Positions 1 through 12,145 of a stretch of DNA of 64,000 nucleotides are shown here, one piece after another (position 1 is the first letter of the stretch; each line of letters opens with the position of its first letter). A program made the position numbers and the translations under genes. The notes beneath the pieces were generated by a model. That model was not told the DNA's origin. It ran no database searches and saw only the letters and a list, made by a program, of their open reading frames with translations. Origin of the DNA: Heliocybe sulcata (taxonomy: Eukaryota > Basidiomycota > Agaricomycetes > Gloeophyllales > Gloeophyllaceae); NCBI GenBank assembly GCA_004369045.1, contig ML213521.1, positions 199,001 through 263,000 of the forward strand, written 5' to 3'.

Positions 1-990
1 AAACCTCTACTATCAGTCCACTCAAATATCCTCCGATTTATTGGGCATTTTTGCGATTTTCTAGGAGCCATTCTACCACCATTTTCTATATCCATATGTT
101 TTTCCCACAGCCCCATACCGGGTTACGCCGGCATATCAGCCGGCCGATATTGTCGCGATACCCTTGCTGCTTCACCAGCAATATCGTCATGATATAGGCC
201 TTATATTGGAACAACTTAAGAGGATTGGATCTGAGTATGTACTGACTGGAAATAAGCCACGGGACCCATAATGTAATTTTTAGAGAGGAGGACAACACCC
301 GGATACGCTCCGGATGCATTCAGCGAGGTCCGACGGATACGCAGGAAGCTCCGCTCAAATTAGGAAAATCTATATTTGGTCACTATAGGCCAGCATCGTG
401 TCCGATGAGGCCAGTCGGGCCATATCCGGCCTGCACAGTAAATGGCCTAACGGGTCATGACGTCGGTGAATCCCTCCTGCCTAAGGTGGACTTGGGCTGA
501 AACTGGGCGGGCGATCGTCCTACAAAGCTTCAAACAAACTTTCCCGAAGTCTGCATGCATGTACGTTGATATCACCGATGACACGTTGTCTATTCAAAGA
601 ATGGGCCTGTGTTCCGGGATACAACATTCCGCGTTTTCTTTCCGGAGTTGTCAGAGGTGTTCCCCTTGCGACATCTGATAGACCACACTAGCAGCTCCTC
701 CTCGACAAGGGCTTGTTGGCTTCTATTGTCGGATATGTACCTCCGCTTATGTGTGGAAGGGATAACATCATTTCGGAACTATTGCCAGGTCCACACGGAA
801 GCTGATGGATGAGCGTGAGACCTCTGAATTTCCATAATCGGGCAATTCCATTACTCTTGGGTTCTAGAAACGGTATCACGCCAGATGAGCCGGTCTCCTG
901 ACCAGCGAAGTGAGCATGTTTGGGGGGTGCTAGTGCTCCTCATTATCGTCTCATTTCTGTGCTTGACTCTTGTCCGCAACGCTACCCACC
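1..990. other. Left edge, no supported gene
   Basis: Only short open frames are present on both strands. A stretch on the + strand around 118-270 is open but has no start codon and matches nothing I recognise. It could be the last exons of a gene that begins left of the window, or decayed sequence. The bases just before 991 carry the start context of the next gene. Confidence 0.4.
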
Positions 991-2419
991 ATGAGCTCAG
1001 ACACAGCTTCCACGTCTACACCGTCGGCGTTGAGCGCGTCCTCCGACGCGCTTACGGGGAGAGCTGTGAGGTTCGAGCAGGAATGCGCGCTCATTCCGGA
1101 GCCTGTCTGGAAATCGAGGCGTCCAAGACTGGTGATGAAGTCGTACTCGCTGCCGCTGTGGAACAGGAAATCTGGAGGTTCTGCAGTGTCGGACTCGGAG
1201 GTCGATGATAAGGAGGAAGGACTGTTCCTGAAGGTCTCCGTTCCAAAGTACGCTCTCAATTTTCTCATAACTCTTCAAAGTATGATGAGGGTCGTAGCCA
1301 GTTTATTGACGTCCTTATTTTAGATTCATTAGTGGATCGCCTACTATGACCCGAGAGCGCAGCGATGAAGCACCGCCCAGCCCACTCCAATCATGTCTTG
1401 TCCGGAACGAGCCCGGTTCACCAAGAAGTCCCCGGCTCCGCCGCCAATGCTCGACACCGCTACCTCCTCGTGCGGATCTTCTGACAATACCCCTACGCTC
1501 ATGTTGCCTGGACTGCTACCCCGTAACCGAAGAGAGTTTGAAGGAGGGCATGGAGTGGAAAGAGCGTTTTTCCCGCGGAGCAAGACGAAGGCGTAACTCG
1601 AGCGTCTCGTCAGACGAATCTTTCACGCGCTACGGAGAGAGCGTACATCATGGTTGTCTACAAGGGAAAGTCCTTAGTGTGGACGAAGTGGATAAGCGCA
1701 AACGCTCGTCCGAGTCAGCCGATGATGGGAAGCGCGGGCGCGATCCGGCTATTGTGAGCCTGAACGATGAAGAGCCAGGTATACGTCGATGTTCGCCCTC
1801 GCCAGGCCTCGGCATCAACACCAGTTCTTTGCCTCGCGCGTCGCCCATCATGGAAGAAAATGAAGACGAGCTGTTCCCGCTTCCCTCCCCTCGTAGATCA
1901 CCCCAGAACTCGCCTACCGGTTCTACGTCCTGCCTTTCTCCCAAGGAGGACAGTGATTCGATCGTAAGGAGCCCATTGCAAGCCTCGAGCTCCAATGAAT
2001 CTCTGAGCGGTGCACCGTCCAAGCCGTCGCCGACGATGAAGAAGTGCGGGAAGGGATTCCTGGCGCCTGACCCATCACTGTGGCTTCCATCACCCACCAC
2101 CGACTCTCCTCCTTCCCTGCCTTCGCCAGCTTTACCAAGTCCTCCCGCTTCAGCCCCACCCCATCCACGTGCTTCGAAGCCAATCGATATCCCCGCATCC
2201 TTTTCGCGCAGGGAGCCCTCCTCATCTTCTGATGTGTCAGACCAGGAGTATGTAATGGTCGGCACATCGCCGAGGGGCATCTCCCCGGAGACACGCACAA
2301 AGAGGCGATCATCCCTCCAGCTTCACATGCACATTCCCGGGCCCGCATCCCTCCTACGCGCAGGAGCGGACGTACTGAAGGGCGTCGGCTTCGTCGGCGG
2401 GGCGCCCATGTCCTCATAA
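991..2419 (+). CDS. Ser/Pro-rich conserved basidiomycete protein of unknown function
   Basis: Two exons, 991-1247 and 1324-2419, encode about 450 residues. The start is the ATG at 991, in the good context CCACCATGAG. The intron 1248-1323 (GTACGC to TTTTAG) joins the frames exactly, through a short conserved-looking SGSPT segment. The N-terminal 150 residues look folded and contain a Cys pair (SCCLDCY). The rest is low complexity: acidic Ser stretches, many Ser-Pro steps and a Pro-rich run near residues 300-340, so it is probably disordered and phosphorylated. I recall similar unnamed proteins in agaricomycetes but cannot assign a role. It converges on TRS33, 583 bp away. Confidence 0.75.
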
Positions 2420-3002
2420 CGGCCATACTCTGGCAGCAATCTTGTGTTTTGGACCATACCCCCGCATACTGATATCCCCGACAAAACCTATATCACTAGT
2501 CTTGCTGTCTCGCTGTCCATACTTGACATCTGTTGGTCGCCTGCTCAATCGCAATTGCATTCTCCCTGTCCTCTCACGTTCCTCTTCGTAGTGTGTATAT
2601 CTTCCTTTTAAAACATTACAACAGCCACCCGTCTTGCTCTTTTGATATTTATTGCAGTGTCCGTTACTCGTTGCATATTCTTTTCTGTTCTGTTCGTGCT
2701 ATATTGGATCTTGTTTTCCGCTTTCACCCGGAACTGTGCACAAGTATTTTGTACTATATTGTTGTGATAATCACCGTCTAATATGTCAATAATGCGCATA
2801 CGTCCTCGTCTGGCATGGTGCTTGTAAACAGCAACCTACATACCCCGGTGCCCTCACTCCTCTCGCCATTCTAAGCCTGCGCATGTATGATTACCTCCAT
2901 GCGCCATTTCCCACATCTTGGAGAGCCCTCTTGAGGGAACTGTTAGACTTGAAATGCAGCAATACAGCCGTCGAAGCCCTGGAACAATGCACAAAATGCT
3001 CT
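2420..3002. other. Convergent intergenic region
   Basis: This lies between the 3' ends of two converging genes. It is AT-richer than the flanks, consistent with untranslated regions and poly(A) sites. I see no gene or repeat. Confidence 0.5.
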
Positions 3003-3986
3003 TTATGATCCTTTAGGCAGCTTGATCTGCAAAGTACCTAGACAAGGTCGTGTGCGCTTGAGTCTGAGGTCATAGTACAAGTCGCAAGACTGACATTGTG
3101 GTAGCGAAGTAATTTCTGGAACGACTACACTCTGTAGCCCCATCCGCGCTAATGCGCCTTTGATTATACCAGCCGGCATGGCTACATACTGTTGTACGTC
3201 AAAAAGAGTGAATTGGCCTTTGGTTGTTTGACCAGTTAAAGGAATATCGACGTACCATTCGAGCTCGCTTCGTGGCGTCAGCACGGCCTTCCCAAGAAGC
3301 CAGTCGAGAGATAGGCTTGAAGGAATTGTCTTGCAGCACGTAAACACCCTAGTGGAAATATTATTGCTGTTATTAAGGAAAGGCGATTGAGTCTTACGCG
3401 ATGGTTAGTCCGTAGGTTATCCACCTGCTTATCCCAGCACGCAATCCAAAGATCCTTGCATATGAATTTGATCATATCAAGAGTATCCGTAAACAGTGGC
3501 CTGTCACGACAGAGTCTATCCACTGCAGTATCAGAAAATGCTAGTTGGACGTCCTCGGATAGTTGCTGACCGTTCACAGATGTTGGAACCAACATGCAAC
3601 CCAATTGCCTCCAGACGCAATCGTAGCGCCTCCTCTTCGTCTGTCAAAGGCTCCACCTTTGCAGCACCTTTCTGAGACGAAAGACTCGTTGTCGAATCCC
3701 GCACATTGTACTCCTTCTCCTTCTTAGCGGGCACTGGAGGAGGTGCAGGCATTAGTCCTGCCTCGATCATTTCCTGCTCGACCTTCTTCACTCGTGCGGT
3801 TGCTACTCTGGAAGAGTCTGCAAGTACGTTGACCATCTCTATTAAGAAGTAGTCCATCGCTGGGCCGTCCATTAGACGCGGGGCTGCGTCGGCGAGACCT
3901 AGTCCGCTGGTTGAGGCTACCGATGCTGATGAGGACGAGGGGATCATGGACCCCGATGCTCCTTGGAACGAGCTGCGTGCAGCCAT
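3003..3986 (-). CDS. TRS33: TRAPP complex subunit Trs33/TRAPPC6
   Basis: Five exons (3986-3571, 3515-3398, 3348-3256, 3188-3095, 3037-3003) give 251 residues. This is a Bet3-family subunit of the TRAPP tethering complex, the Rab GEF acting at ER-Golgi and Golgi membranes. Family features in order are the helix MDYFLIEMVN near residue 40, the segment GLHVGSNICERL, the strand GVYVLQDNSF, the helix YVAMPAGIIKGAL and the C-terminal TLQIKLPKG. A Pro/Lys/Ser-rich insert at about residues 75-115 is typical of fungal Trs33. All junctions preserve frame: the donors are GTCAGC, GTAAGA, GTACGT and GTCAGT. It starts 89 bp from the divergent UBR1 start, so the two probably share a promoter. Confidence 0.92.
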
Positions 3987-4075
3987 GTCTTTTTAGACGA
4001 CGTCGAGTGGTAGCAGCGCGAGTCTATATGAAGTGGTTACAAGCCGGAGACAGTCAATTATGATCAGTGTGGCGG
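3987..4075. promoter_or_regulatory. Bidirectional promoter between TRS33 and UBR1
   Basis: Only 89 bp separate the two divergent start codons (3986 on -, 4076 on +). Both 5' untranslated regions and core promoters must overlap here, unless transcription starts inside the neighbour. I see no clear TATA box. Confidence 0.6.
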
Positions 4076-7000
4076 ATGGCATTGGGGTCGTCGGACTTTA
4101 CCTCCGCGCCACCATCTCTGGTCTCCCTACACTTTGCCCGTGGCTACACAGACGACGCGTACAACGACGTAGTCCCAGGCGCAATGGCGGGCTTTGGTTC
4201 TTTGCTAACCTCGCGATTCCTTCCCAGCTCGATAATGCATCGCAACCCTATGGACCCAAGGCAGGAGGATCCCATACAGAATCTACGATACTCTCTCGAA
4301 GCGATGCCTGCTGGACGGAAATACGTATTCACTGCGACAGCTCGCGCTGAAATCTTGTCAGAACTATACACCGCGTTTTGGGGCAACTACTCGCACCTGT
4401 TCCTCCCGAACTCCAACTCTAGTCTGCCTCTCCATGCTACTCTCAGCGATGTACAGGCGAAATTCAAGTTCTGTGGCGCTGGGGAGCCGGAGCCTGTGGT
4501 CCCTGGCATGTCGTGCGGTCATATATTTAAGAAGGGAGAGAGTTGTTTCCGATGCAAGTGCGTTGTCTTGCTGTTTCGTATTCATCTGTACTCAGCGAAC
4601 CCTCAGAGATTGCGCGCTAGATGACAGCTGTGTTCTTTGCGCGCGTTGCTTTCATGCATCGACTCACACCGACCACAACGTCAGTTTCTTCATAGCTCAG
4701 CAGTCCGGAGGATCATGCGATTGTGGAGATGTGGAAGCGTGGCGACAACCGATCGACTGTCCATACCATCCACCAGCTCCGGGGGCGCAAGAAGCGCTGC
4801 AAGAGACCGTTGGACAAGCCATACACTCCACACCTCGGGTTGTTCCACGCACCATCCCTGCTCACGACGTACCGCCTGTGCAGGATTATCCGTATAGAGT
4901 TACGGTGCCCCAGGAGCTGCGAGATTCGATGAGCAGGGTCATTGGCTTCGCGCTCGATTATGTTCTTGACACGCTGGATTACTCCCCGGAAGAGACCCAT
5001 GCTCCCAAGACCGAAGCCGACTTACGAACTCAAGGCACCGCAGATCCTATGGTTAAAGACATGTATTGCCTCATCATCTGGAATGACGACAAGCACGCAT
5101 TCGAAGAGGTCACGAACCTCATCGTCGACCTGACTGGTCTTCCTCGAGATGAGGCCTATGAAATGACAGTCCGAATCGACGAGATCGGTCGGGAGGTCAT
5201 CGACATGGGCAGCAATGCACCGCACTTGATCGAGATGGCCAAGTCGATCAGCCAAGTTGATCTTGGTGTGACTGTCCGGAGAGCATACGATACCTTCCGA
5301 GAGCACGTCGTCGGAGTGATGATCGAGTGGCTGCTCGACTTGACCAGGTGTCGGGTGGGTTCCGATGCAATACTCCTGCGGGAGATCATAGCCGAGCAGT
5401 TGCTGTCTCCTCGAACCAGGGAGACGTTCACGTACGGTCAACACGTCGGACCCTTGACTGCTGTCGCAGATGCCGTCCATCCGTCACGGTTAACCTGGCT
5501 CTTCCTATTTCATACCAAGTTGTGGAAGCGGCCACGGTTAAGCCTGAAGGAGATATACGTTTCCGTCCTGAACCTTAGTCACGACCATAAGTTGGCTGTA
5601 GGTGAATGCGTTCATAGTCTCATGTGAGACTTGCATCTCATGCGCTTTTCTAGCTTCGCATTTCGCCCACGTCTATCATCGCGTCATTGATGCGTATCTT
5701 CTGGTGGACCGAGAAGCAGAAACGTCTATCAAGTATTTCGCTCTGCAGCTGTTTACCGTTCCGTCGATTGCTCTCCACATTGTCAAGCACCACAACGTCG
5801 TGACGCGACTACTGAACATTATCGTGGCCTTCTTCACGAACCAGATCCAGGAGAAGCGCATCGTGATGAACCCCAAATGGAATGCGGATCTCGACGTGGA
5901 GGCATCACCCTTTCGCTCGAAGCGGTTCATGCCTGTCTTCAGTGACCTCCGATACCTCTGTCACAATGAGCCGGTTCAGCAACTCATCGCTCATAATGAG
6001 TCGTTCATCAAGGCGTTTGCCGGGACGTGCCAACTCTTCATGTGCATCAATCCGAATAAACGCGCCGTGACAAACCACGTTGAGTACGAGACGGATGCCT
6101 GGATCAGTGTCTTCAATGTTACGCTGTCTCTGTCGCGTGTCATCAAAGTGTATGGCGAAGCATTCTCTCGAGCGACAGTCGCAGAACTGGTGACGGCAAT
6201 CGACACTGTGATACATAACATTCTCAGCGTGTGCACGCTCACGAACGATCGGCTTGACCGCACAAAGTTTACTGCCATTGGTTTCCATGACGTGGAGTTC
6301 GGAGATGCGTCTTACCACATTGTCCACTTCGACGTCTTGGAAGGATGGGTTAGCTTCCATCACTCTTTGCACTGGCTGCTTGCGGAGCTCTTCAAGCATG
6401 TGGACCTCTTGGGCGAGGATGCCTTGGGCCAAGTGGGTGTTGAGTCACTACGAGACCTGCTTCTCCAGAAGGCAAGTGAACGAGCTATCCTGACAATGGT
6501 GGACTTCCCGCTGCGAGGTATGTGCCTCACTTACTTTATGTTAAAGTGCTTAACACCCCTCTTTCTCTGTTTAGTACTGGCGATGATAGCACAGATCCGC
6601 ACAGGTCTTTGGGTACGGAACGGATTTGCGATTCGCGGCCAGCTCTTGCATTATCGCGATTTTATGCTCAGAGAACTGTGCTACGACCAGGATATCTTCA
6701 TCTTGCAGACGGCTCTTGCTATCCTCGACCCGAACCTCGTGATCGTCAGCATTCTGGACCGTTTCCAACTTTTGTACTATTTCTCAGGTCTTACCATTCA
6801 TCCGATCTATGAAGGCGCTCAGTTGATGAGCATGGTGGAGGAGGTTCTCTACGTCCTCATCACTATCTTGAGTGAGAAAGCCAACCCATGCAAGTTACCG
6901 CTGCCTGTTGCAGTCCGCCGAGAAATCATCCATGCTCTGGCTGTGGGACCGTGTACGTTCACTGACCTGGTCAAGAGAGTTGCCGAGCGGATGGTTGATG

Positions 7001-9929
7001 ATATCTGCTTCGAGCGGGTACTGAAGGAAGTTGCGGACTTCAAGCCTCCCGAAGGTATCGCCGACTCTGGCTTGTACGAGTTGAAGGACGAGTCGTTCGA
7101 CGAAGTCAACCCCTTCTTCTACCATTACACGCGCAATAAACGGGAAGAAATCGAAGTGATTCTGAAGAGTCGTCTCAAGAAGAAGGGGGTTGAGAACCCT
7201 GTGATAGTGCCCAAGCCACTGGATATCCAGCATGGTCCGTTCACAGTATTGACGCACGCTTTCGAGTCCGAGGCACTTCTTCAAGTTATCTTCTATGCGA
7301 TCCAGAACATCGTCAATATGACGACAGCCAGTGGTGCGGCTCCCTCTTCGTCTGAAGCAATCCTAGACCAGGCGCTGCATCTCGCTATGCTAGCATTGGT
7401 GGAGAGACCGGAAGTATTCAGTAATCTCGCCTTCACCAGAGCGTTTGAACAGCAGACTTTGCTGCAGGTCTTGTGCAATCTCGAGCACCAGAAGGCATAT
7501 AATGCGTACAAGGACCGTATAACCTGGATACTGGATCAACTACAGATACATGTCCCAGACGAGGTTGCTAATCATCGGCAAGTCGTTCCGCTAACCGACG
7601 GCGGAGCTGATGCAGAGAGCGAGAAGAAGCGTGCAGCCAAAGCAAGGCAAGAAGCGATAATGAGGCAGATGAAAGCTCAGCAGGCCAGCTTCGCCGTCAA
7701 CTTCGAAGACGTGGACGATGAGGAGGACGAGGACATCAGCGAGGCCGCGGAGCAACCGCAATCATATGGAACATGTATTGTTTGTCAAGAAGACTTGAAT
7801 TCTGTGAAGGCGTTCGGCATTCTTGGATTGCTTCAACCGAGTCGTCTTGTACGCCGACATCCCGACGGCCAGCATATGTATTTCTACGAGGCACTACAGA
7901 CCACGCCTTCTCTGGACCGGTCTGCGCAGCGAGATAGCGATACAGCGTTTCCCCCTCAGGACGCTGATGCCAGAGATGCGAAGTCCCGCCACTCTCTCAA
8001 CTTTGATGGCTTCCCTTTGGCCTCTACTCGTTTTGGCGTATACGGGTCCATTTGCAATCACATGATGCACCTCGACTGTTTCCAGTCTTATAGTGGTTCC
8101 GTCAGGTCCAGACATCGGTCTCAGCCTACTAGGAATCACCCGGAAAATATTCCTCGCAAGGAATACATTTGTCCTCTATGCAAAAGCTTAGGAAACGTCA
8201 TCATGCCTATGGCGCTTCCGGTCACAGCTTCGCTTAGTGAAGTACCATTCTCAGACTGGGTTCGTGCATCTGGTATCAGCATCTTAAAGTCCAAACCAGA
8301 TCCGCTGCTGGATTCTCTACAATTTAGGAACGGAACTGGTGAATTTGTTTTTTGGGCTGCGCAAGATCCAGGGTACCCGCCATATTCGAGGGTGTACGAC
8401 AGATGGGAGAATGCAGAGTTGCACAGAATGGTCGACACGGTGATGGTCATCACAAAGACAATCTCACAGCAGACTCGGCACCTACGAGAGCGAGCGGAGC
8501 CGCAAGACGGCGAGCGTGGAGCCGGAATGTATCTAGCGGAGGAGCTGGTTGGATACACCATTGCGTCTCTGGAGATAGCTCAACGTGGTACCGGTTCTAC
8601 TGGTAACACGGTCGCGGACAGTCTTACGGATGCACAGATCCGTTGCATTGGAGGACTCCTGCGGTGCTTGGGCAAACTCTCAGCACTGCAATTCAAGGGC
8701 AGAGCTGACGAAGGCAGAGACGCAGTGCGGCAGGCAATCATCAAGCGTCTGCTTCCCGAATGGAGCCGTAGTTCCTTGACTCCATTCTCCTCACCACTGT
8801 TACTTCGTGACCCGTTCACCTTGCTCGTGGAGACGGCCGTGGTGGCTCCAGACATGCTCCGACATGTCCTCGTCTTGACCTACTATGCCTGCTTGGCTCG
8901 CACTGTCATCGGACTAGTTTACTTTTGCAGCAAGACCCGGAATATTAATGCGAGCGTCGGCACTTACTCGTCACATGAAGACATCTTCGGCGATGTACGG
9001 ATCTTCTTCATGTCCGTTGCTCGACATTCTCCCGTTTTCGAGCATAGCGCGACATTAGCCTTCCAAACTTTCGGCGAATCGCGTCTTGAGAAGCTGTTAT
9101 ATACCTTCACACTACCGTTCCTACGTCGTGCAGCCATTTTATGCCGCGCAGTCCTTCCTTCTGCCTTCCCGTCGCCCACCTCTGAGGGCGAAGATCCTTC
9201 GGAATACCGTCGCCTTCTTGCCATGCTAGGTATCCCTCCTTTGAGCGACCTGCCGAACCAAGACACACTTCAGAATTGCCTGTCTGGTTGGTGTGCTCAT
9301 TATGGACACTCTCAAGTTGCGTCGCAATTCAACTTCGGAGTGGCTCTTGAGTATCCGGCTATCTATCGCATCGCCCAGCTTCCCCTCATCCTGGATAATC
9401 TTTTTGGGGATCATGAGAAAGTCATGACGTGTCCCAAATGCAAGACAGTGCCCTTCGATGCCGCGATATGTCTGATATGCGGGACGCCCGTCTGCATGCA
9501 GAGTCACTGTTGCTGGGACATTGACACGAAGCGAGGGGAATGTAACATGCATACGAGAGAGTAAGCAGACCCGTACCTTGCGAGAGCTTGCTCGCTAACC
9601 TCGAGCTCTGTATAGATGTGGAGGCGCTATCGGATTATACTTTTTGATAAAGCGCTGCTCCGTCTTATTCCTCTATGCCGGCAACGGTGCTTTTATATCG
9701 CCTCCCTACTTGGATGTCCACGGTGAGGTGGACGTTTCTATGAGGTAAATAACGCTTTTCTGGCCGGTCTGTTGTATTGACACTGTCATGCAGGAGAGGG
9801 CGACGGCAATATCTCCACCATACTCGATGGGAAGATATACGCAAGGCTTGGATAACGCATGGAATCCCTACACTCGTTGCACGCAAACTTGAGAGTACGG
9901 TTGATAGTGGAGGATGGGAAGCGCTGTAA
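4076..9929 (+). CDS. UBR1: E3 ubiquitin ligase N-recognin Ubr1
   Basis: Six exons (4076-4557, 4607-5601, 5654-6517, 6575-9560, 9616-9744, 9794-9929) encode 1863 residues, about the size of yeast Ubr1. It recognises basic and bulky N-degrons and ubiquitinates them with a Ubc2/Rad6-type E2. The UBR box near residues 145-215 keeps the Cys/His ladder (MSCGH, CFRCK, CVLCARCF, HTDH, CDCGD). A ClpS-like N-domain follows near 310 (CLIIWNDDKHAFEEV). A Cys/His-rich RING lies near 1178-1310 (CIVCQEDLN, CNHMMHLDC, CPLCKSLGN). The C-terminal autoinhibitory region ends with CPKC, CLICG and GGAIGLYFLIKRC. The ATG at 4076 is the first in frame. All introns are 49-57 bp and keep frame. Confidence 0.95.
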
Positions 9930-10437
9930 TGTGTACACTGATTTCACGGCGTCCGATTGACTGGGGCAGGAAACATCAATGTATTATTATGCAGGACTAA
10001 TCTGTAGCATAGACTTCCCTGGAATATAAGGGTCGATAGGCTCACCTTTTTATTCTGCGCAGTGTCGATGCAAACTGTGTCATCCTGTGCATCGTTTAAT
10101 CGAGTAAGTTCATTGTCCTGTCTCCACGGCGGAACGTGAATGGGGGGGAAGAATTGCCAGGCAAGTCCTTTCCCGAGAGTACGTGTCCCTAGTGCGAAGG
10201 ACATTTTCGGGCAGGAGCAGACATAACGTTCAAGATCAGTATATGCCATCCATCTCGGTCCTGGAGTAAGCTACATCGAGTCCAGCACTACCTCTGTCAT
10301 TCGTACAAGTTCAACCCGCGTTCGCCGTGCGAGGAAACGAAGATGGTAAATCTACAAGGTCCCATTGATTCGAAAAGAAAGGAGCGACTGTGGGTCAGGA
10401 CTTTGCGTCCGTCGGTCTTCTGCGCACATGCTGATGC
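9930..10437. other. Convergent intergenic region
   Basis: This separates the 3' ends of UBR1 and the membrane protein gene. A 101-codon minus frame at 9944-10249 is open, but it has no domain I recognise and sits in the expected 3' flank, so I do not call it. Confidence 0.5.
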
Positions 10438-12145
10438 CTAGTCGTAGACGGAGCGGCTCCTCGGCCTCGAGCGCGGCGGCTGCGGGACGGAGAGCTTGAT
10501 CGTGCTGACGCTGAGGTGCCGCGCCTTCATGACCGGCACCGGGGGGTGACACGGGCGCTCGAGGTCGGGCGGGCCGTACATGCTATGGCGGGGCGTGCGC
10601 AGGCTGAAGCGCGTGGATTGGGAGGTGGGGGAGTTTGGGGAGCGGAGTTCGACTTCGATGGCGCGGCTGGGCTTGTCGGTGCTCCGGCCGAGGCCGACGC
10701 GGACGATGATGAGGGTTGGGACGATGCCCTGGGGGACGGGAGGGTGAGGGTGGGGTACGGGGGGAGGGGAGGGGAGGGGGGCGTACCACGATTTGGCTGC
10801 TTATTGCGCCTGCGATGGCCTGGAGGGTGGTTAGGTTTGTGTGGCGTGGGATGGGGTAGGCGTTGGTGCGCTTACGTCGTATGTGTTTGGGAGGATCGCG
10901 TGGACGATGATCCACACCAAGAGGGACGCAGAGTACAGCGCTCCGGATTCGGTGCTTCCGGGAAGTGATGAGTAGACGACATGAGTGGGACGGTGAAGGC
11001 TACTTACACGATAGCAGCGGCGGACCGCGCCTTTCCGGCTTGCGAACGGAACGTCTCCTTGAGCGGACGCGACATCCACCATATCCGCATCCCTGTGTTT
11101 TTGGTCAAACCTCCCTACTAGCAGACGGGGTTAGAGTTTGGCGTGGGGACTCACCGATGAGGGCGGTCACGACCACGTTCGTCGCGAGCGAGGTGGCCAT
11201 GTACGTTTCGCTCAGAGAGCTCTGCAGGCTCTGGAGGTGGCTCCAGTTCGCCGGGGGCGTCTGCTGATCGAGAGGTGTCCTCAGTCGGATCAGGTAGAGC
11301 TGCACGGAGTTGTTGGCCTGCATGTACCCGGAGACTACCGGCTGTTCAGGGCCGGGGCTGAAAAATCGGGAGTACAGGGTATCTCACCTGCGGTGGCGGC
11401 CATCATGAGGAGTGGGATGACGATGATCCTGTACTTTGATTGCCATACCCCGAAGCAGCGGTATACCTGCGAGCGTGAGTCTTCCAGCTGTTTGTTGTCA
11501 TCGTAGGCGGCTCACCAAGAGAGCGTCAGCAAAGAGTCTTGAAGATCGTCAGAGACACGCCAAGCAGAAAAGACGACACTCACTGATTCGTCACGAGGAG
11601 GGTCTGGGCGACGGGCTGCAGCCTGTTCCAGATATTCAGCTGCACGTATCGCGTGGTGTCGCCGTCGTAACAGGCGTGGCACGTGAACCCGACGCAGGTC
11701 GTCTCCGTCACGACTTCGTAGGTCGATAGGAACTGCGCGAATTGGACGGCCGCTTGCGCGGTGGCCATGACGAACATTGCTACCGCGACGCCGAGTAGCC
11801 GGCTGCTGAACCGCTGGTACGCGTAGATGCATAGGCACACGCCGAAGACCACGATGTATATTCCTGGCCATGATGAGTTGGTGCGAGGCGGGCAGCTCGA
11901 ACTGTGGGCGTACCATAAAACAGAGCTTCGGCCTTGATTTGGGCGAGTTCAGTGTGATTTCAAGATACGGACTGGAGGGACATTACCCAGAGGGCAGCCA
12001 GCATGGCCTGGATGGATACATGTCAGTGCGTGATTCTCTCTGCGGCGTAACAAGCGTGTGCTCGCCTTGTAATAAGAAGAACCGCAGGTCATTGTGGGGG
12101 AGTGTGGAGGCGCGCGCTGTTTCGAGTACTTACTAGCGTCTGCAT
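10438..12145 (-). CDS. Seven-helix membrane protein, expanded agaricomycete family
   Basis: Eleven exons encode 366 residues: 12145-12134, 12007-11987, 11932-11914, 11863-11584, 11537-11516, 11466-11388, 11334-11155, 11092-11008, 10954-10876, 10819-10787 and 10728-10438. The sum is an exact multiple of three. The protein begins MQTLAMLAALWAEALFYG and shows about seven hydrophobic helices. Family landmarks are LFADALLVYRCF before helix 4, the IWWMSRPLK loop and ESGALYSASLLVW in helix 6. A basic/Ser/Pro cytoplasmic tail of about 95 residues follows. Ligand and function are unknown; the layout resembles a receptor. The first exon is only 12 nt. Exons, especially the last, are GC-rich. A relative lies at 43659-45175. 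Confidence 0.8.

Noticed and set aside
118-270. Open + strand stretch without ATG at the left edge
   Set aside because: No recognisable domain and no way to test an upstream exon outside the window.
9944-10249. 101-codon minus frame between UBR1 and the membrane protein
   Set aside because: No family match, no good start context, and it lies where two 3' flanks meet.
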